Assembly: GCF_030052815.1 (NCBI RefSeq)
Contig: NC_079510.1
Location: 37,172,358-37,236,357, forward strand
DNA from: Hevea brasiliensis
Taxonomy: Eukaryota; Streptophyta; Magnoliopsida; Malpighiales; Euphorbiaceae
Length of the DNA stretch: 64,000 nt
Direction: 5' to 3'
Below the pieces are notes generated by a model. That model ran no database searches, was not told the origin of the DNA, and saw nothing but the letters and a program-made list of their open reading frames with translations. Positions 11,597 through 21,584 of the stretch are shown in pieces (position 1 is the first letter of the stretch; each line of letters begins with the position of its first letter). The translations under genes were made by a program, and so were the position numbers.

Positions 11597-11916
11597 AACT
11601 TTTTAAACTTTTCAGCAACAGCCTGCAGAAATTTCTTAGCAGTCTCCTTATCAGGAATATCTTGTCTTATGGACTTATCTATAGTATACTTCATCATCAT
11701 TAAGCAGACCCTATTAGAATTTTGTCACTTTTCATGATAAGCTTTCTCAGCAATAGTGGATTCATCAATAAGTTCAGCAGGTGCATCAACCCATAAGGCT
11801 AAATCCAATTGGGCTATTGCTAGGTACATGCTTAGAGACTCTTTCCAGTCATCAAAATTAGAGCCATTCAGAGTTTTCACAATAGATAATTGCATAGAAA
11901 CAGCAACTAGAATCAA
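11597..11916 (-). pseudogene. Ty1/copia gag fragment, split by the Athila insertion
   Basis: The minus strand reads a copia-type gag N-terminal region: LNGSNFDDWKESLSMYLAI, then ALWVDAPAELIDESTIAEKA. After a stop at about 11725 (a Trp-type position turned to TGA) come NRVCLMMMKYTIDKSI and TAKKFLQAVAEKF. The frame stops abruptly at 11597, where the Athila LTR begins. The remainder of this older element should therefore lie to the left of the Athila element, outside the window. Confidence 0.8.
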
Positions 11917-12507
11917 ACAATAGAGGAAACATGAATTATGTATATAACATAATCACAAAACTAAAGTTTCCTTTTAGATCTAGCTAAGAAAGCAGTTATG
12001 AACAAAACTGTTATTTATTATAATCCCACCTAAGGGTCTCGGATTACAATAAAATCAAGAAAACGCATTGAACTCATCAAATATATATATGTATATATAT
12101 ATATATATATAAACCAACATCTTTAACAGTTTTATACCGATAGGGTATTAAAAAATATTAAAGATAATTAAAAAATAATATTACAATCAACAATAACATA
12201 TTATATTAATAATATTATACCGATAGGTATATCCACTATTAATATAATCCAAATAGCTCTTGAAGTCTAAGGGATAAATTTTTAAACAAACTAACAAAAC
12301 AATTTTATGACTAGTCCCATGATAAGTGAGTTTATAATCATAAAAGTGTTTAACATAATCAGAATTTTCATGAACACTATATTATGAGCATAGTAATAAT
12401 GTTACTACTAACGAATAAGTTTTCAATATACCTGAATATAATTAGTTCAATAAAACTAATAATTATTAGTAAACACATAATATTACCATAATTAATGAAC
12501 ACATAAC
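11917..12507. other. AT-rich stretch, probably copia leader or LTR remnant
   Basis: No gene is seen. The stretch lies upstream of the copia gag start and has a TA run (12081-12111). It has two copies of the word TATACCGATAGG (near 12135 and 12216). I could not delimit an LTR. Confidence 0.4.
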
Positions 12508-14820
12508 TGTAACACCCCAAAATTTTAAATTTTATGAGTATTTTTGGTATTTTAATTTTATTTAAATTTTAGGAATTTTTTTGAGATTTTTCGGATTTTA
12601 AAAATCGGGTTCGATTTTCTGAAAATATAAACTTTGATGAATTTTAAAAATTAATTTAAAGACCACGTGGCAAAACTAAAAATATATTTGGAGTCTACGT
12701 ATTTTTCTGAGTTTTCTGAAATTTTTTTTGAAATTTTTGGACCTCGTTTTCGGTCCCGAGGCAGAGTAAAAATTCAAAAAATTTGTATTTCGAATCGAAC
12801 TGGTCGAATCAAACCGGACCGGATCAGACCTGTGGAATCGGACCGGCTCCCTTTCCTTTTTTCTTCCCCTCGCGCGTCGTTCCCTCTCCCCTTCTCTCTC
12901 TCTTTTCTCTCTCCTCCCTCCCCTGTCGCCGGCCAGCCACCTCCCCCTGCCACACCCAGTAGGCCAGCGCGCCACCTGCCACCCGGTACGCGCGCCGAGC
13001 AGTCGGGAACCGCGCGAATTCCCTCCCTCGCTCGCGCGGTGTTTCGGCTTCTCCGGCCAAAATCAGACCGATCCGGCCACCAATTGGACCGGGTCTTGTG
13101 TCTAAAATCATCTACTCGGCGAGAGCTTTCCATAGACACCAAGAACGCCGAAATCCATCGAGCGGTTTGTCCGATTTTTGCTCGGGAAGATTTTAGCCCA
13201 TTTTTACTTTTGGGCTAGATTTCTCGAAAATCGTGAATCCCACGAGAAAACCAAGGGTACCAGCACGCTCCACTCGTCGAGAGCTTCGCGGCAACATAAA
13301 TTTCAAATTTTTCCGACACCGTTTTTCGGTGGGTCCCATGGAACTTCGCAGTGTTTTTTCGAGCATTTAATGAGCTTAGAAAATTCTGAAAATTTTATGT
13401 ACTAACCCCCGTGTTATGGGCTTCGTGTAGGTATCCTCAATTCGCGGAAATTCGACAGTTGACCGGGTCTGCGAAATTCCGGCCAGACAGACCCGTTACC
13501 GGAAAAGTCTCCGAATTGGACCGAGGTTTTGGCTAGCCCCCCATTGTCAGATGTCCCGAGCGCGTTCCCAAAGTCGGAATCGGCAAAGGTAAACCCGAAC
13601 CTTGCTTTTTCATAATTTTCTAGTGCTTAAATAGGATTAAAAATCCATAAAATATTCGTGGTAGCTTAGAAAATTATGATTCTTTTTGCAATAGCTTAGT
13701 AATATTGCTAAGGACCGCGGGGCAAAGTTTTAGAACTTTTAGAGCTTATTTGGGCAGTTTTTGCAAAAATAGTCTATTATAAGGACTAAATTGAAATATT
13801 ACATACTGTGATGGATGATTGATTTGATGGGCTCAGGAGGGGCTGTGTGATATGATTGAGCTGTGGATATATGCATTGTAAATATAGAAGTGTGTTTTGA
13901 GCCATTTTGCAGGTTGGGTAGGTCCTAGGTATAGGGGAGACTCTGCCGGATTTTCGGCACGACTTAGGACGTATTGGTCTTTTTCTTTGTTTGTATTGAG
14001 TCAAATTTATTAAATGATTGTAATAAAATTGTCAGGTGAGCCGGGACAGCCTTCTTCCTCCGCCTAGCTGCCACAGTGATTATCGTCAAGTCTGTGAGTA
14101 AAATATTAATTTTAATTGTAATTTCGATATTATTATATGTTCAGCCTGTCCATGCATCACTTATATGCATATATTTATGTAGTTAAACTCTAGGCACGAT
14201 TTATGATGCATTGATAACTGTTAAAGTGCCATGATGTTGTTGCGGTAATTTGGAGCAGTGTGCGTGCGTTGGCGTGCGTGTGATGTGGTGTGGACTATGG
14301 ATAGGACGGGTAGTCACGGCTTGAGTTCTTCGCTGAGACCCGATCCTTCGAGGGGTAGTCACGGCTTGAGTTCTTCGCTGGGACCCTCGATTTGGTTTAT
14401 TAAGCGAAAGTCCGACTTGAGTTCTTCGCTGGCACCAGGTTGGATTTAAGAGAGCTGTATAGGGGATCAGCTCCCATATGTTATGATTGATGCTACAGGG
14501 TGCGTGAGTGCTCCAAATTACCTTTTTGATGTTATGATGTGAAAATGATGTTGATGTTGCATTTCACTTTACAGGGTGCATTAGTTTTAGATAGTTATAG
14601 AGATTATGGTTAAAATTGATATTTTACTCTCTGAGTCGAACGCTCACTCCTGTTCAATATTTTTTTTCAAGCTACAGGAGGATTTTATTTTGGTTAACCT
14701 GCTTTTCTCCTTCGCAGGTTGTTTATCAATATTTGTGTAATTTTATTTACTCCTAAAATTTCCGCATGTGTAACCATTCAAATTGTAACTCTTTCAATAT
14801 TTTAGTTGGATAAGTAAAAA
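12508..14820 (+). mobile_element. Plus-strand LTR of a Tekay/Del-like family, right end unclear
   Basis: It starts TGTAACACCCC and is similar over most of its length, in opposite orientation, to the two LTRs at 21585-24309 and 31346-34055. Shared landmarks are the CGTGGCAAAACTAAAAATA block, a CCGGACCGGATC block, the GTGAGCCG..CAGCCTTC..CCTCCGC block near 14037, and a TGCGTGAGTGCTCCAAAT block near 14500. The middle (12800-13600) is unusually GC-rich. The last roughly 0.5 kb present in the other two LTRs is not found, and the similarity fades near 14770. This is a truncated solo LTR or LTR fragment. No internal coding region and no target duplication were found. Confidence 0.75.
14308..14437 (+). 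repeat. Threefold internal repeat in the LTR
   Basis: The word CTTGAGTTCTTCGCTG occurs three times (about 14319, 14364 and 14416). The first two are part of a longer 45-bp unit with GGGTAGTCACGG. The homologous place in the minus-strand LTRs has only diverged relatives of this unit. Confidence 0.8.
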
Positions 14821-15844
14821 AATAGAAAAAAAATAAAAAAAAAATTTAATTTTTTCATCTTTTCTATTTGTTTTCTGAAAAACAAACGGCAATAATCTCT
14901 CCAGAAAGGAAAAAATTACAAATCAAGCAATCAAAAGGTTAAGAAATTCAATTCAAATTGAAATTTTCCATGACCAAAAGACAATATATATATATATATA
15001 TATATATAAAAACCAAGAAGAGCTGTTTTCAATTGAAATTGAATCTTAAGTTGGGACTGCTCCTCCACCTGACTATCCCCCAATCCCACTCAAGCACGGC
15101 AGCTTATAGATTCTAGAGAAAGTTCGGAACCAACAAAGTAGGGGTGAGTATTTGGTTAATTGAACTGAATTTTAACTTATTAAATTATTAATAACTCTAA
15201 AAATATTAATTAAATAGAATCAAAATTATTCAAAATTGAAAATATTTGATTGATTACCATTTATAACTGAATTAATCTAAAAAAAAATAAAACATGTATT
15301 TATATTATTAGTTTTTTTTTAGTCGATAGATAAAATACACACAATCAAGTTAATGACAGAAATAAATTATCGTTAAAATCATGATAATTTTTACAGAGTC
15401 ATTGTTCCTATATAATCACATACACGCACACTTCACATCCGATGTGGAATCCCGAAGGACGAGCCCCTAGATACACCCGACTCACTTGTAAACCTCAACC
15501 AGGACCACACCGAGACACTCAACTCTCCTTTATTTTCACTCAAGTATGTTTCATTTTTTTTTTTATTGATAGATAGATTTATATTATTAATTAATTAATT
15601 AAAATATATTTATAATCTTTTTTATTTATAAAAAATTATAATTATGATTTAATATTAATAAGAGAATAATTATAAGTTAAATATTATTATAAAATCATAA
15701 AAGTAATAATTATGAATAATATATTATTAATAAAATTATAATTAATATTAGGCTCTTTTAGCTCCACTACCCATGAGAAATTTATTACCTACATCTGGTA
15801 TATAAATTAATTTATACATTCAACCAATCAAAAATTAGAATCTC
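14821..15844. other. AT-rich intergenic DNA
   Basis: No gene is seen. There is a TA run at 14981-15008 and several stretches of mixed A/T. A less AT-rich piece around 15420-15535 (CATCCGATGTGGAATC) looks like a repeat remnant that I cannot assign. Confidence 0.45.
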
Positions 15845-16375
15845 AGGTCCTACCATACTTTTAGACAAGTCCATCGTAATTTTAAATTACATGTCAATTT
15901 TTTATTAAATGAGTGCATAAACCCTAGTGTATATAAGAACTCGCATGGATGATTGTTTCTTTTGCTTTCTCTACCAACTCGTGGCCGCTGTTCTGCCAAC
16001 TGGATGTCTTCTGCAGAGACAAAGCAAACGCCAATATCTAGCTCTTCAATGCACTTCTTGGAGAGCAATCCGATCTAATCATCCATGTAACAGGCCAATT
16101 TTTGTTGATAACATAGTAGAATTAAGTAGAATGTTCTGATTTTTGCTATCTAGCCTCGGAGTCTTAGCAACGAATTTAATGAGCTTATCCATTAGGTTGA
16201 TAGCTTCAGAATCTTTTCTTCTGGAGAAAATAATTGTTTTACAGAGTAGTTGAATCAGAAATTCTTTGTTGGGAGGGAATTCCAAAAACCCTGACAAGTC
16301 CTGAATAAAATAGAGGTGCGAGCTGCATCTTCCATCTAACAACAACGACACCCAAATTCATAGAGAAAAGGAAGC
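15845..16375 (-). pseudogene. Unidentified coding-like remnant
   Basis: The minus strand has a 90-codon frame (16351-16079) with protein-like composition, for example FLIQLLCKTIIFSRRKDSEA and MDKLIKFVAKTPRLDSK. It is followed after a stop and a frame change by a second 70-codon piece (16068-15850). Base composition is higher in GC than the surroundings. I do not recognise the family. It may be a gene fragment caught in repeats or chance coding potential. Confidence 0.3.
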
Positions 16376-16898
16376 TCAACCCAAAAGTCCTGCTTCTTCA
16401 AAGAAGCCAAACTCATTCTGTGATTACATAATTATACACATTTGAAATGAATGAAATTAAGAATTATTACTATTATTATTATTATTATTATTAAACTGAT
16501 ACTGTTGTATAAGTGCATATGCAAGCAAGATTATCTGGGGGTCATCATTTCTGATGCTTAATGAAAAGCTCTATACTTGAGCGTAATTTTCTTGTTTTAC
16601 TTGCTCCTTACGTTAGTTGATATAGTTCAGCCCAAGTTTCAATCTCGGTGGGTCGAATCTACCGGATTTGGACCGAATAATATGAATCTTATCATCAGAT
16701 TAGGTGATTATTTTATGAACGATTAAGAGATTAATTGTGAGATCGATGCTACAGATATAAGCTTGGAATAATGTGGCTATTGGACAAATGCCATTATATA
16801 AGTACATTTAGGATGATTCACTTTGAGAATCGTACGGTAAGTAAAGAGGAATCCTGAAGGTCATGTCAGATTGTCTCTTAATACCATACAACTCAACT

Positions 16899-16965
<67 letters not shown>

Positions 16966-17570
16966 CCATTTCATCATTTTTTTAAAGACGCTTATTGACT
17001 TGAACCAAAGATCACCAAACTCACTCTTTTGTTTTCCGGCAATTTGAAAATCCATTATCAATCATCCAGTGACCTAGAAATTCATGGCCACATCACTAGT
17101 ATATATTTTCAGGAGTTTTATTTTTCAATCATCAATTATAGAATTTCATCTTAGCTTATGATTTTTCAATCATCAAAATCATCAACTAATCGGCGTCCTC
17201 TAAATTAATTTTTGTTCCCAAAATTATGGAGAATATAAAGCTCAGAATAAGCCCGACGATCAGTCATTCTTCTATTGAATGCGTATGAAATTTGTTATCA
17301 CTAGAACAAAAAATAAATAAAAAAAAAACCGAAACCCATCTAAGAGCTCGTCTAATCATATAGCAGAACGATTTATATGAAAAAAAAAAAATCAGAGCAG
17401 GTTAGCAAATCGAGAAACATTTTATATGGCAGAACCAGTGAATCATATAAAAATCAACAAAAACTGGCTTTTATACATGAAATTAAGGTGGAGGGAAATC
17501 CACGATGTGTAGCTAGCCCACAAACATTTGGCCTTTCCTTATTAGTTAACTAAAAGTTAGCTTTATATAT
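16376..17570. other. Intergenic DNA downstream of the P450
   Basis: No gene is seen. It holds an ATT run (about 16464-16493) and a long TA run (16902-16962). Two blocks (about 16520-16616 and 17095-17275) recur at 35060-35350. The roughly 480 bp between these two blocks is absent from the second copy and looks like an insertion. Confidence 0.6.
16902..16962. repeat. (TA)n microsatellite, about 30 units
   Basis: An uninterrupted alternating TA run of about 60 bp. Confidence 0.95.
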
Positions 17571-17621
17571 GAATTTTTGTCACTGGTTTACATGCAAGCT
17601 GATAGATTCTGAAGAAAATTG

Positions 17622-19214
17622 TCACATGAGATTTCCATCATTTTCTCCATTTGAAGACCCAAATCTTTCAAAAACCTTAACCTTCAAACCCTTTTCAATA
17701 AAAAGTAACAAAGAAACACTTGGACCAATAGGATGGTTTTCAACCACTTGAAGAGAGAAATTCCATAAAACGGTAGAAGCAACCGTTTTCATTTGCAGAA
17801 ACGTCAAGTCCTTACCTAAACAAGTCCTGGGTCCTGCATTGAATGTTATGAACTTGTAAGACGGTACATGCTTGATTTCACCACTCTCTGATATCCATCT
17901 CTCTGGCTTGAATTCTAAGAAATCTTTACCCCATATATCTTCCATCCTTCCCATTGAATATAAACAATATATGATCTTCATATTTCCAGGGATTTGATGG
18001 CCGCTAGGAAGGATGTCTGGTCCAACAGAAGCTTTGTGCTCAAAAGGTACAGGTGGATACAGTCGGAGTGTCTCGCATATAACAGCATGGAGATAAACTA
18101 GTTTGCTTACCTCTTCGATACTGAAAATCTTCCACTTACCACCAGTTCCTTCTCTTAAATTTGCTTCCATCTCTTCCAAAATCTTTTTCTCTACAAATGG
18201 GTGTGTTGCAACTAGCCAGAAAAACCAAGCAAGTCCAGCAGCTACGGTGTCTCTTCCAGCCGCCAAGAGATTAAAGGCAGTGTCTCTTAGAAATTTGTTT
18301 GATTTAGTACAAATGGCATCTTCTCCTCTTTGATGATCTTTACTATTATCATCTCTCACCAAAAAGTATGTTAATAAGTCGAAATCCCCTAGTTCCTCCT
18401 GATTTCTGCTGCTTTGGCCTAATTGCTGTCGCTTTCTTGTAATGCATTGCTCTGCAAAATCATCAAAGATGTCCAAGGCTTTCCTAATCTTCTTCTCTTT
18501 CCCAATCTGCAGCCACCTTTGCAACTTCCAAATGCTTCCTGGCAAGGTGTGCCTGTAAATTGCAGCCTCCGACATGTCATCATAGGCCTTCGCACAAGGA
18601 ATATGAGGGAATTCTGGAGAAAGGGAATTCGGATCCAAACCTAAAACCAGTAAGCATATATTATCAAACATGAATCGCTTAAGCACATCTTGTATATCTA
18701 CCTCACTTGCTAGCATGGAAGCATTCTTTAGAATCGGGAATAGGCCATTCAAGATCTTCTGCTCCATAGTATTCTTTGCAGCAAGCTCGAACCTCCTGCT
18801 TTTAAGTACAGAATGAAATATTCTCCTTAGATTTCTCCAATTATCGGAGTCAGAAATGAAAATTCCATCTCCCATAGGTTCAAAAATCTCCCTGAAATCC
18901 TCGCCCTTGTGGTAGTTGGCAAAATTCTTGCTCAGGATGTGATGGATGTTCATAGGATCGCTAGTGAACACAAAATCCTTGTCGCCAAACCAATGTCCTT
19001 TGAATAGAAATGTGCCTTGACTTTGCTGGAGTATACAAGTGAAAAAATCATGGAGACGATATGAGTTCCAAGAAAGTTGTGGAATCATCCCTACTACAGG
19101 CCAGTTGATAAGTAGAGAGTTCCCATTCCACCACCAAAGCCAAAGGGTAAGTGTAACAATAAAGAGAAATGCTAGAATTGCTACTAGCATCTCTGAATAC
19201 CCAAGCATAGCCAT
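17622..19214 (-). CDS. Cytochrome P450, CYP96A-like (alkane hydroxylase type), intact and intronless
   Basis: One open frame of 530 codons. An N-terminal hydrophobic membrane anchor (about residues 8-29) is followed by NWPVVGMIPQL, the usual start of the CYP86-clan fold. The I-helix oxygen-activation motif AGRDT is at residues 319-323, the ExxR motif (ETLR) at 381-384, and FKPERW follows. The heme loop FNAGPRTCLGK starts at residue 458, with the axial cysteine at 465. The R-T-C-L-G form and lack of introns fit CYP96. In Arabidopsis CYP96A15 (MAH1) hydroxylates mid-chain alkanes in cuticular wax; CYP86 relatives oxidise fatty acids. Predicted site is the ER membrane, using a P450 reductase. 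The C-terminus is slightly long, ending in a Ser/Asn/Gly tail. Nothing is broken. Substrate is inferred only, and an expressed copy is likely. Confidence 0.93.
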   Translation of the reverse strand: MAMLGYSEMLVAILAFLFIVTLTLWLWWWNGNSLLINWPVVGMIPQLSWNSYRLHDFFTCILQQSQGTFLFKGHWFGDKDFVFTSDPMNIHHILSKNFANYHKGEDFREIFEPMGDGIFISDSDNWRNLRRIFHSVLKSRRFELAAKNTMEQKILNGLFPILKNASMLASEVDIQDVLKRFMFDNICLLVLGLDPNSLSPEFPHIPCAKAYDDMSEAAIYRHTLPGSIWKLQRWLQIGKEKKIRKALDIFDDFAEQCITRKRQQLGQSSRNQEELGDFDLLTYFLVRDDNSKDHQRGEDAICTKSNKFLRDTAFNLLAAGRDTVAAGLAWFFWLVATHPFVEKKILEEMEANLREGTGGKWKIFSIEEVSKLVYLHAVICETLRLYPPVPFEHKASVGPDILPSGHQIPGNMKIIYCLYSMGRMEDIWGKDFLEFKPERWISESGEIKHVPSYKFITFNAGPRTCLGKDLTFLQMKTVASTVLWNFSLQVVENHPIGPSVSLLLFIEKGLKVKVFERFGSSNGENDGNLM

Positions 19215-19290
19215 TTCTATGTCTCAAGTTGCACTCTATATTTTGTATATGCAACTCTTGGTATATGTTACAACATGCTTTTAAAACATA

Positions 19291-19298
19291 TATTTATA
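19291..19298 (-). promoter_or_regulatory. Putative TATA box of the P450 gene
   Basis: The minus strand reads TATAAATA about 77 bp before the ATG at 19214, a normal distance for a plant gene with a short leader. Confidence 0.55.
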
Positions 19299-19491
19299 GA
19301 CCATTTGTATTATTTTTAATCCCATTTTATTCATGATTTTACTTTGACTCATTTTTATGATTTTAATTCATAAAATCATATTAGTCAATTCAATTTTAAC
19401 TAGTACAGTGCTTGCCCTTCGGGACAGCCGTGTATACTCTCCTTTTTGGTGCGAGAATTAAAAAAAAATTGCCGTAATTGTTGATAACTTC

Positions 19492-19564
19492 GCTCATATT
19501 CTGGCACATATGTTGCATGAGCCAAATTATCTTGCTCATATTCTGGCACATATGTTGCATGAGC
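19492..19564. repeat. 42-bp tandem duplication upstream of the P450
   Basis: GCTCATATTCTGGCACATAT begins at 19492 and again at 19534. Each copy ends in TTGCATGAGC, so the copy is also an imperfect inverted repeat (GCTCAT...ATGAGC). It lies about 280-350 bp upstream of the P450 start. Confidence 0.9.
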
Positions 19565-19739
19565 AAAATCATGAACAGTTACGTCAAGTATTATTCAGTG
19601 AAATCAGTTCTGTTTCTCATGCCAGAAAATTGGTTAAGAAATATTTCACCTTTTCTTTTCTGAAAGTGGAAGGTGTTGTGCTAATCTTAAATTGCCTCCG
19701 ATTTAGTAATTATTAGTGCGATTTATATTTTAACTAGAA

Positions 19740-19904
19740 AATTGCTCTTAGCACGTTACTATTAAGAATTTTAATATATATATATATATTAATTATTTTT
19801 ATTATAAAATTTTTATTAAAAAATTTTAGAGATAAAAGTAATAAAAATAAAATTTAAAATAATTAATAAAAATTTAGAACATTACATTATTTTTATATAT
19901 CGAA

Positions 19905-19953
<49 letters not shown>

Positions 19954-20560
19954 ATGTATCTACAAATATATGTAATTAATATAAGTTATCTTATAATCAT
20001 AGCTACTTATTATAATATTAACATGATAGCTATTAAATAATTTATAACTTACAAATAATAAATAATATTACGTGGCAATAATATGAAAGAGAATGTCACG
20101 TATTAGTCACATAGCAATACTATAAAAGAAAATGCCACATATGAGACGGAAATTACCTGTGCTAATGCTTGTGTCTATTAATAATTTTAATTTTAATATA
20201 TAAAAAAATGTAATGCTTTAAATTTTTTGTTAATTATTTTAAATTTTATTTTTATTACTTTATCTTTTAAAAACTTTTTAATAAAGATTTCATCATAGAA
20301 ATAATCAAAATCTATCTATATATAATATAGATATATATAAGTATATGTAATTAGTATATGTTAATATGTTGTAAATTTCCTTATAATAATGGTTATTTAT
20401 TGTAGTATTAATAGGATAATTATTAAATAGTTTATAACTTATATATAATAGAAAATATTACGTAATAATACAGAATGTCAAGCGTTAGTCAGGTGCTAAT
20501 ACTATAAAAAAGAATACAGAAGTACCTCTATACTTTAGATGTAGATACAGATATAGACAT
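19740..20560. repeat. AT-rich block with inverted and direct internal repeats
   Basis: About 100 bp around 19800-19890 is repeated in inverse orientation at about 20205-20300 (shared word TAATTATTTTAAATTTTATT). In addition, 19965-20140 resembles 20345-20520 in direct orientation, with ATTAAATAATTTATAACTTA versus ATTAAATAGTTTATAACTTA. The layout suggests a small inverted-repeat element with a partial duplication. A TA run fills 19909-19950. Confidence 0.65.
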
Positions 20561-21194
20561 AGACATAGATGTCTCTCCCCTAAAAAGACAAAGGGGTTTC
20601 TTGTCTCTTTTCCATACTCACATTCCTTAATAGATCTCCTCAAAATTTCTTTCTACAAATAACAAACGTCTTTAAAGTTTATTTGGTTGCTGAGAAAACA
20701 TCATCTATGAACATTTGATTTTAATGACACTCCGGTTTCTTTTTGACAGTTTTTGATAATAACCATGCAATACAGATGATTTAGCTCTTCCCACAGACGA
20801 CACCAGTGATTCTAAGTGGCAAGGTAACAATTACAGCAGGCAACCAATTACTCCACCGAAATGATACTACAAGCTTATCTTCTTCACCCCCCCCCCCCCC
20901 CCCCACCGAAAGATTTTTCTTGTTGGAATGAGGATAGCTTTATATAATGGTAAAGTTATTTCATTTATAATTTGGAGATCATGAATTTGAGTCACAAATA
21001 ATTTCTCTACAAAATATAGGTAAAAGGTAAAATTGCGTACATTTACGCTCCTAACATTAATAAATGTGAGATTTTTTTGTGCATTGGTACTAATGCCCTT
21101 TAATGCTAATTGTTGGGACTATGGCTTTTAAATGATGGGTTCATTTGTTTTTCTTTTTCACCGTTTCGGCCTTTATTTCTTAGCTTTCTACACT
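20561..21194. other. Intergenic DNA with an 18-base C run
   Basis: No gene is seen. Positions 20887-20904 are 18 consecutive C, rare in this AT-rich context. Confidence 0.6.
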
Positions 21195-21584
21195 ATTAAA
21201 TAGGGATAAGTGTCAAAAAAAACTGTGCTTTTGAAAATTTTATAATTCTACCCCATAATATAAAAATTATCAATTAAATCCTAAACTTTTTAATTTTTGT
21301 CAATTTTATCCAACTATTAAGAAAACTGTTATTCTATTAATAAAGAGGCTACGTAAGATGCCATGTAAGTATAACCTAGTTGTAGTTAACATATAAGAGA
21401 AACACATATCTTTAAATAAAAATATATATATATTTTTTTAATTCAATATAAGTACTTTGTATTAATATGTATTTGATAAGTTGAACTTAATTTTTTCTTT
21501 GTTGTTGACAAACGAAACAAAAATTTGGGATTAGGATATTTGAAAAGACTGAGCACATGTATTTTTGGGTAGGAACATATTATT
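21195..21584 (+). mobile_element. Left part of a terminal-inverted-repeat element (MITE-like), split by the gypsy insertion
   Basis: The sequence from AATAGGGATAAGTGTC through GAAAACTGTTATTCTATTAA is matched in inverse orientation by 34130-34292 on the far side of the retrotransposon. Together with 34056-34292 it makes an element of about 0.6 kb with arms of about 170 bp. No coding capacity is seen. Confidence 0.75.

Noticed and set aside
12667..13218. 183-codon ORF and overlapping opposite-strand ORFs in GC-rich DNA
   Set aside because: They lie within an LTR. The homologous places in the other LTRs (23659-24022 and 33460-33720) do not keep the same frames, and composition is low-complexity Arg/Pro/Ser.
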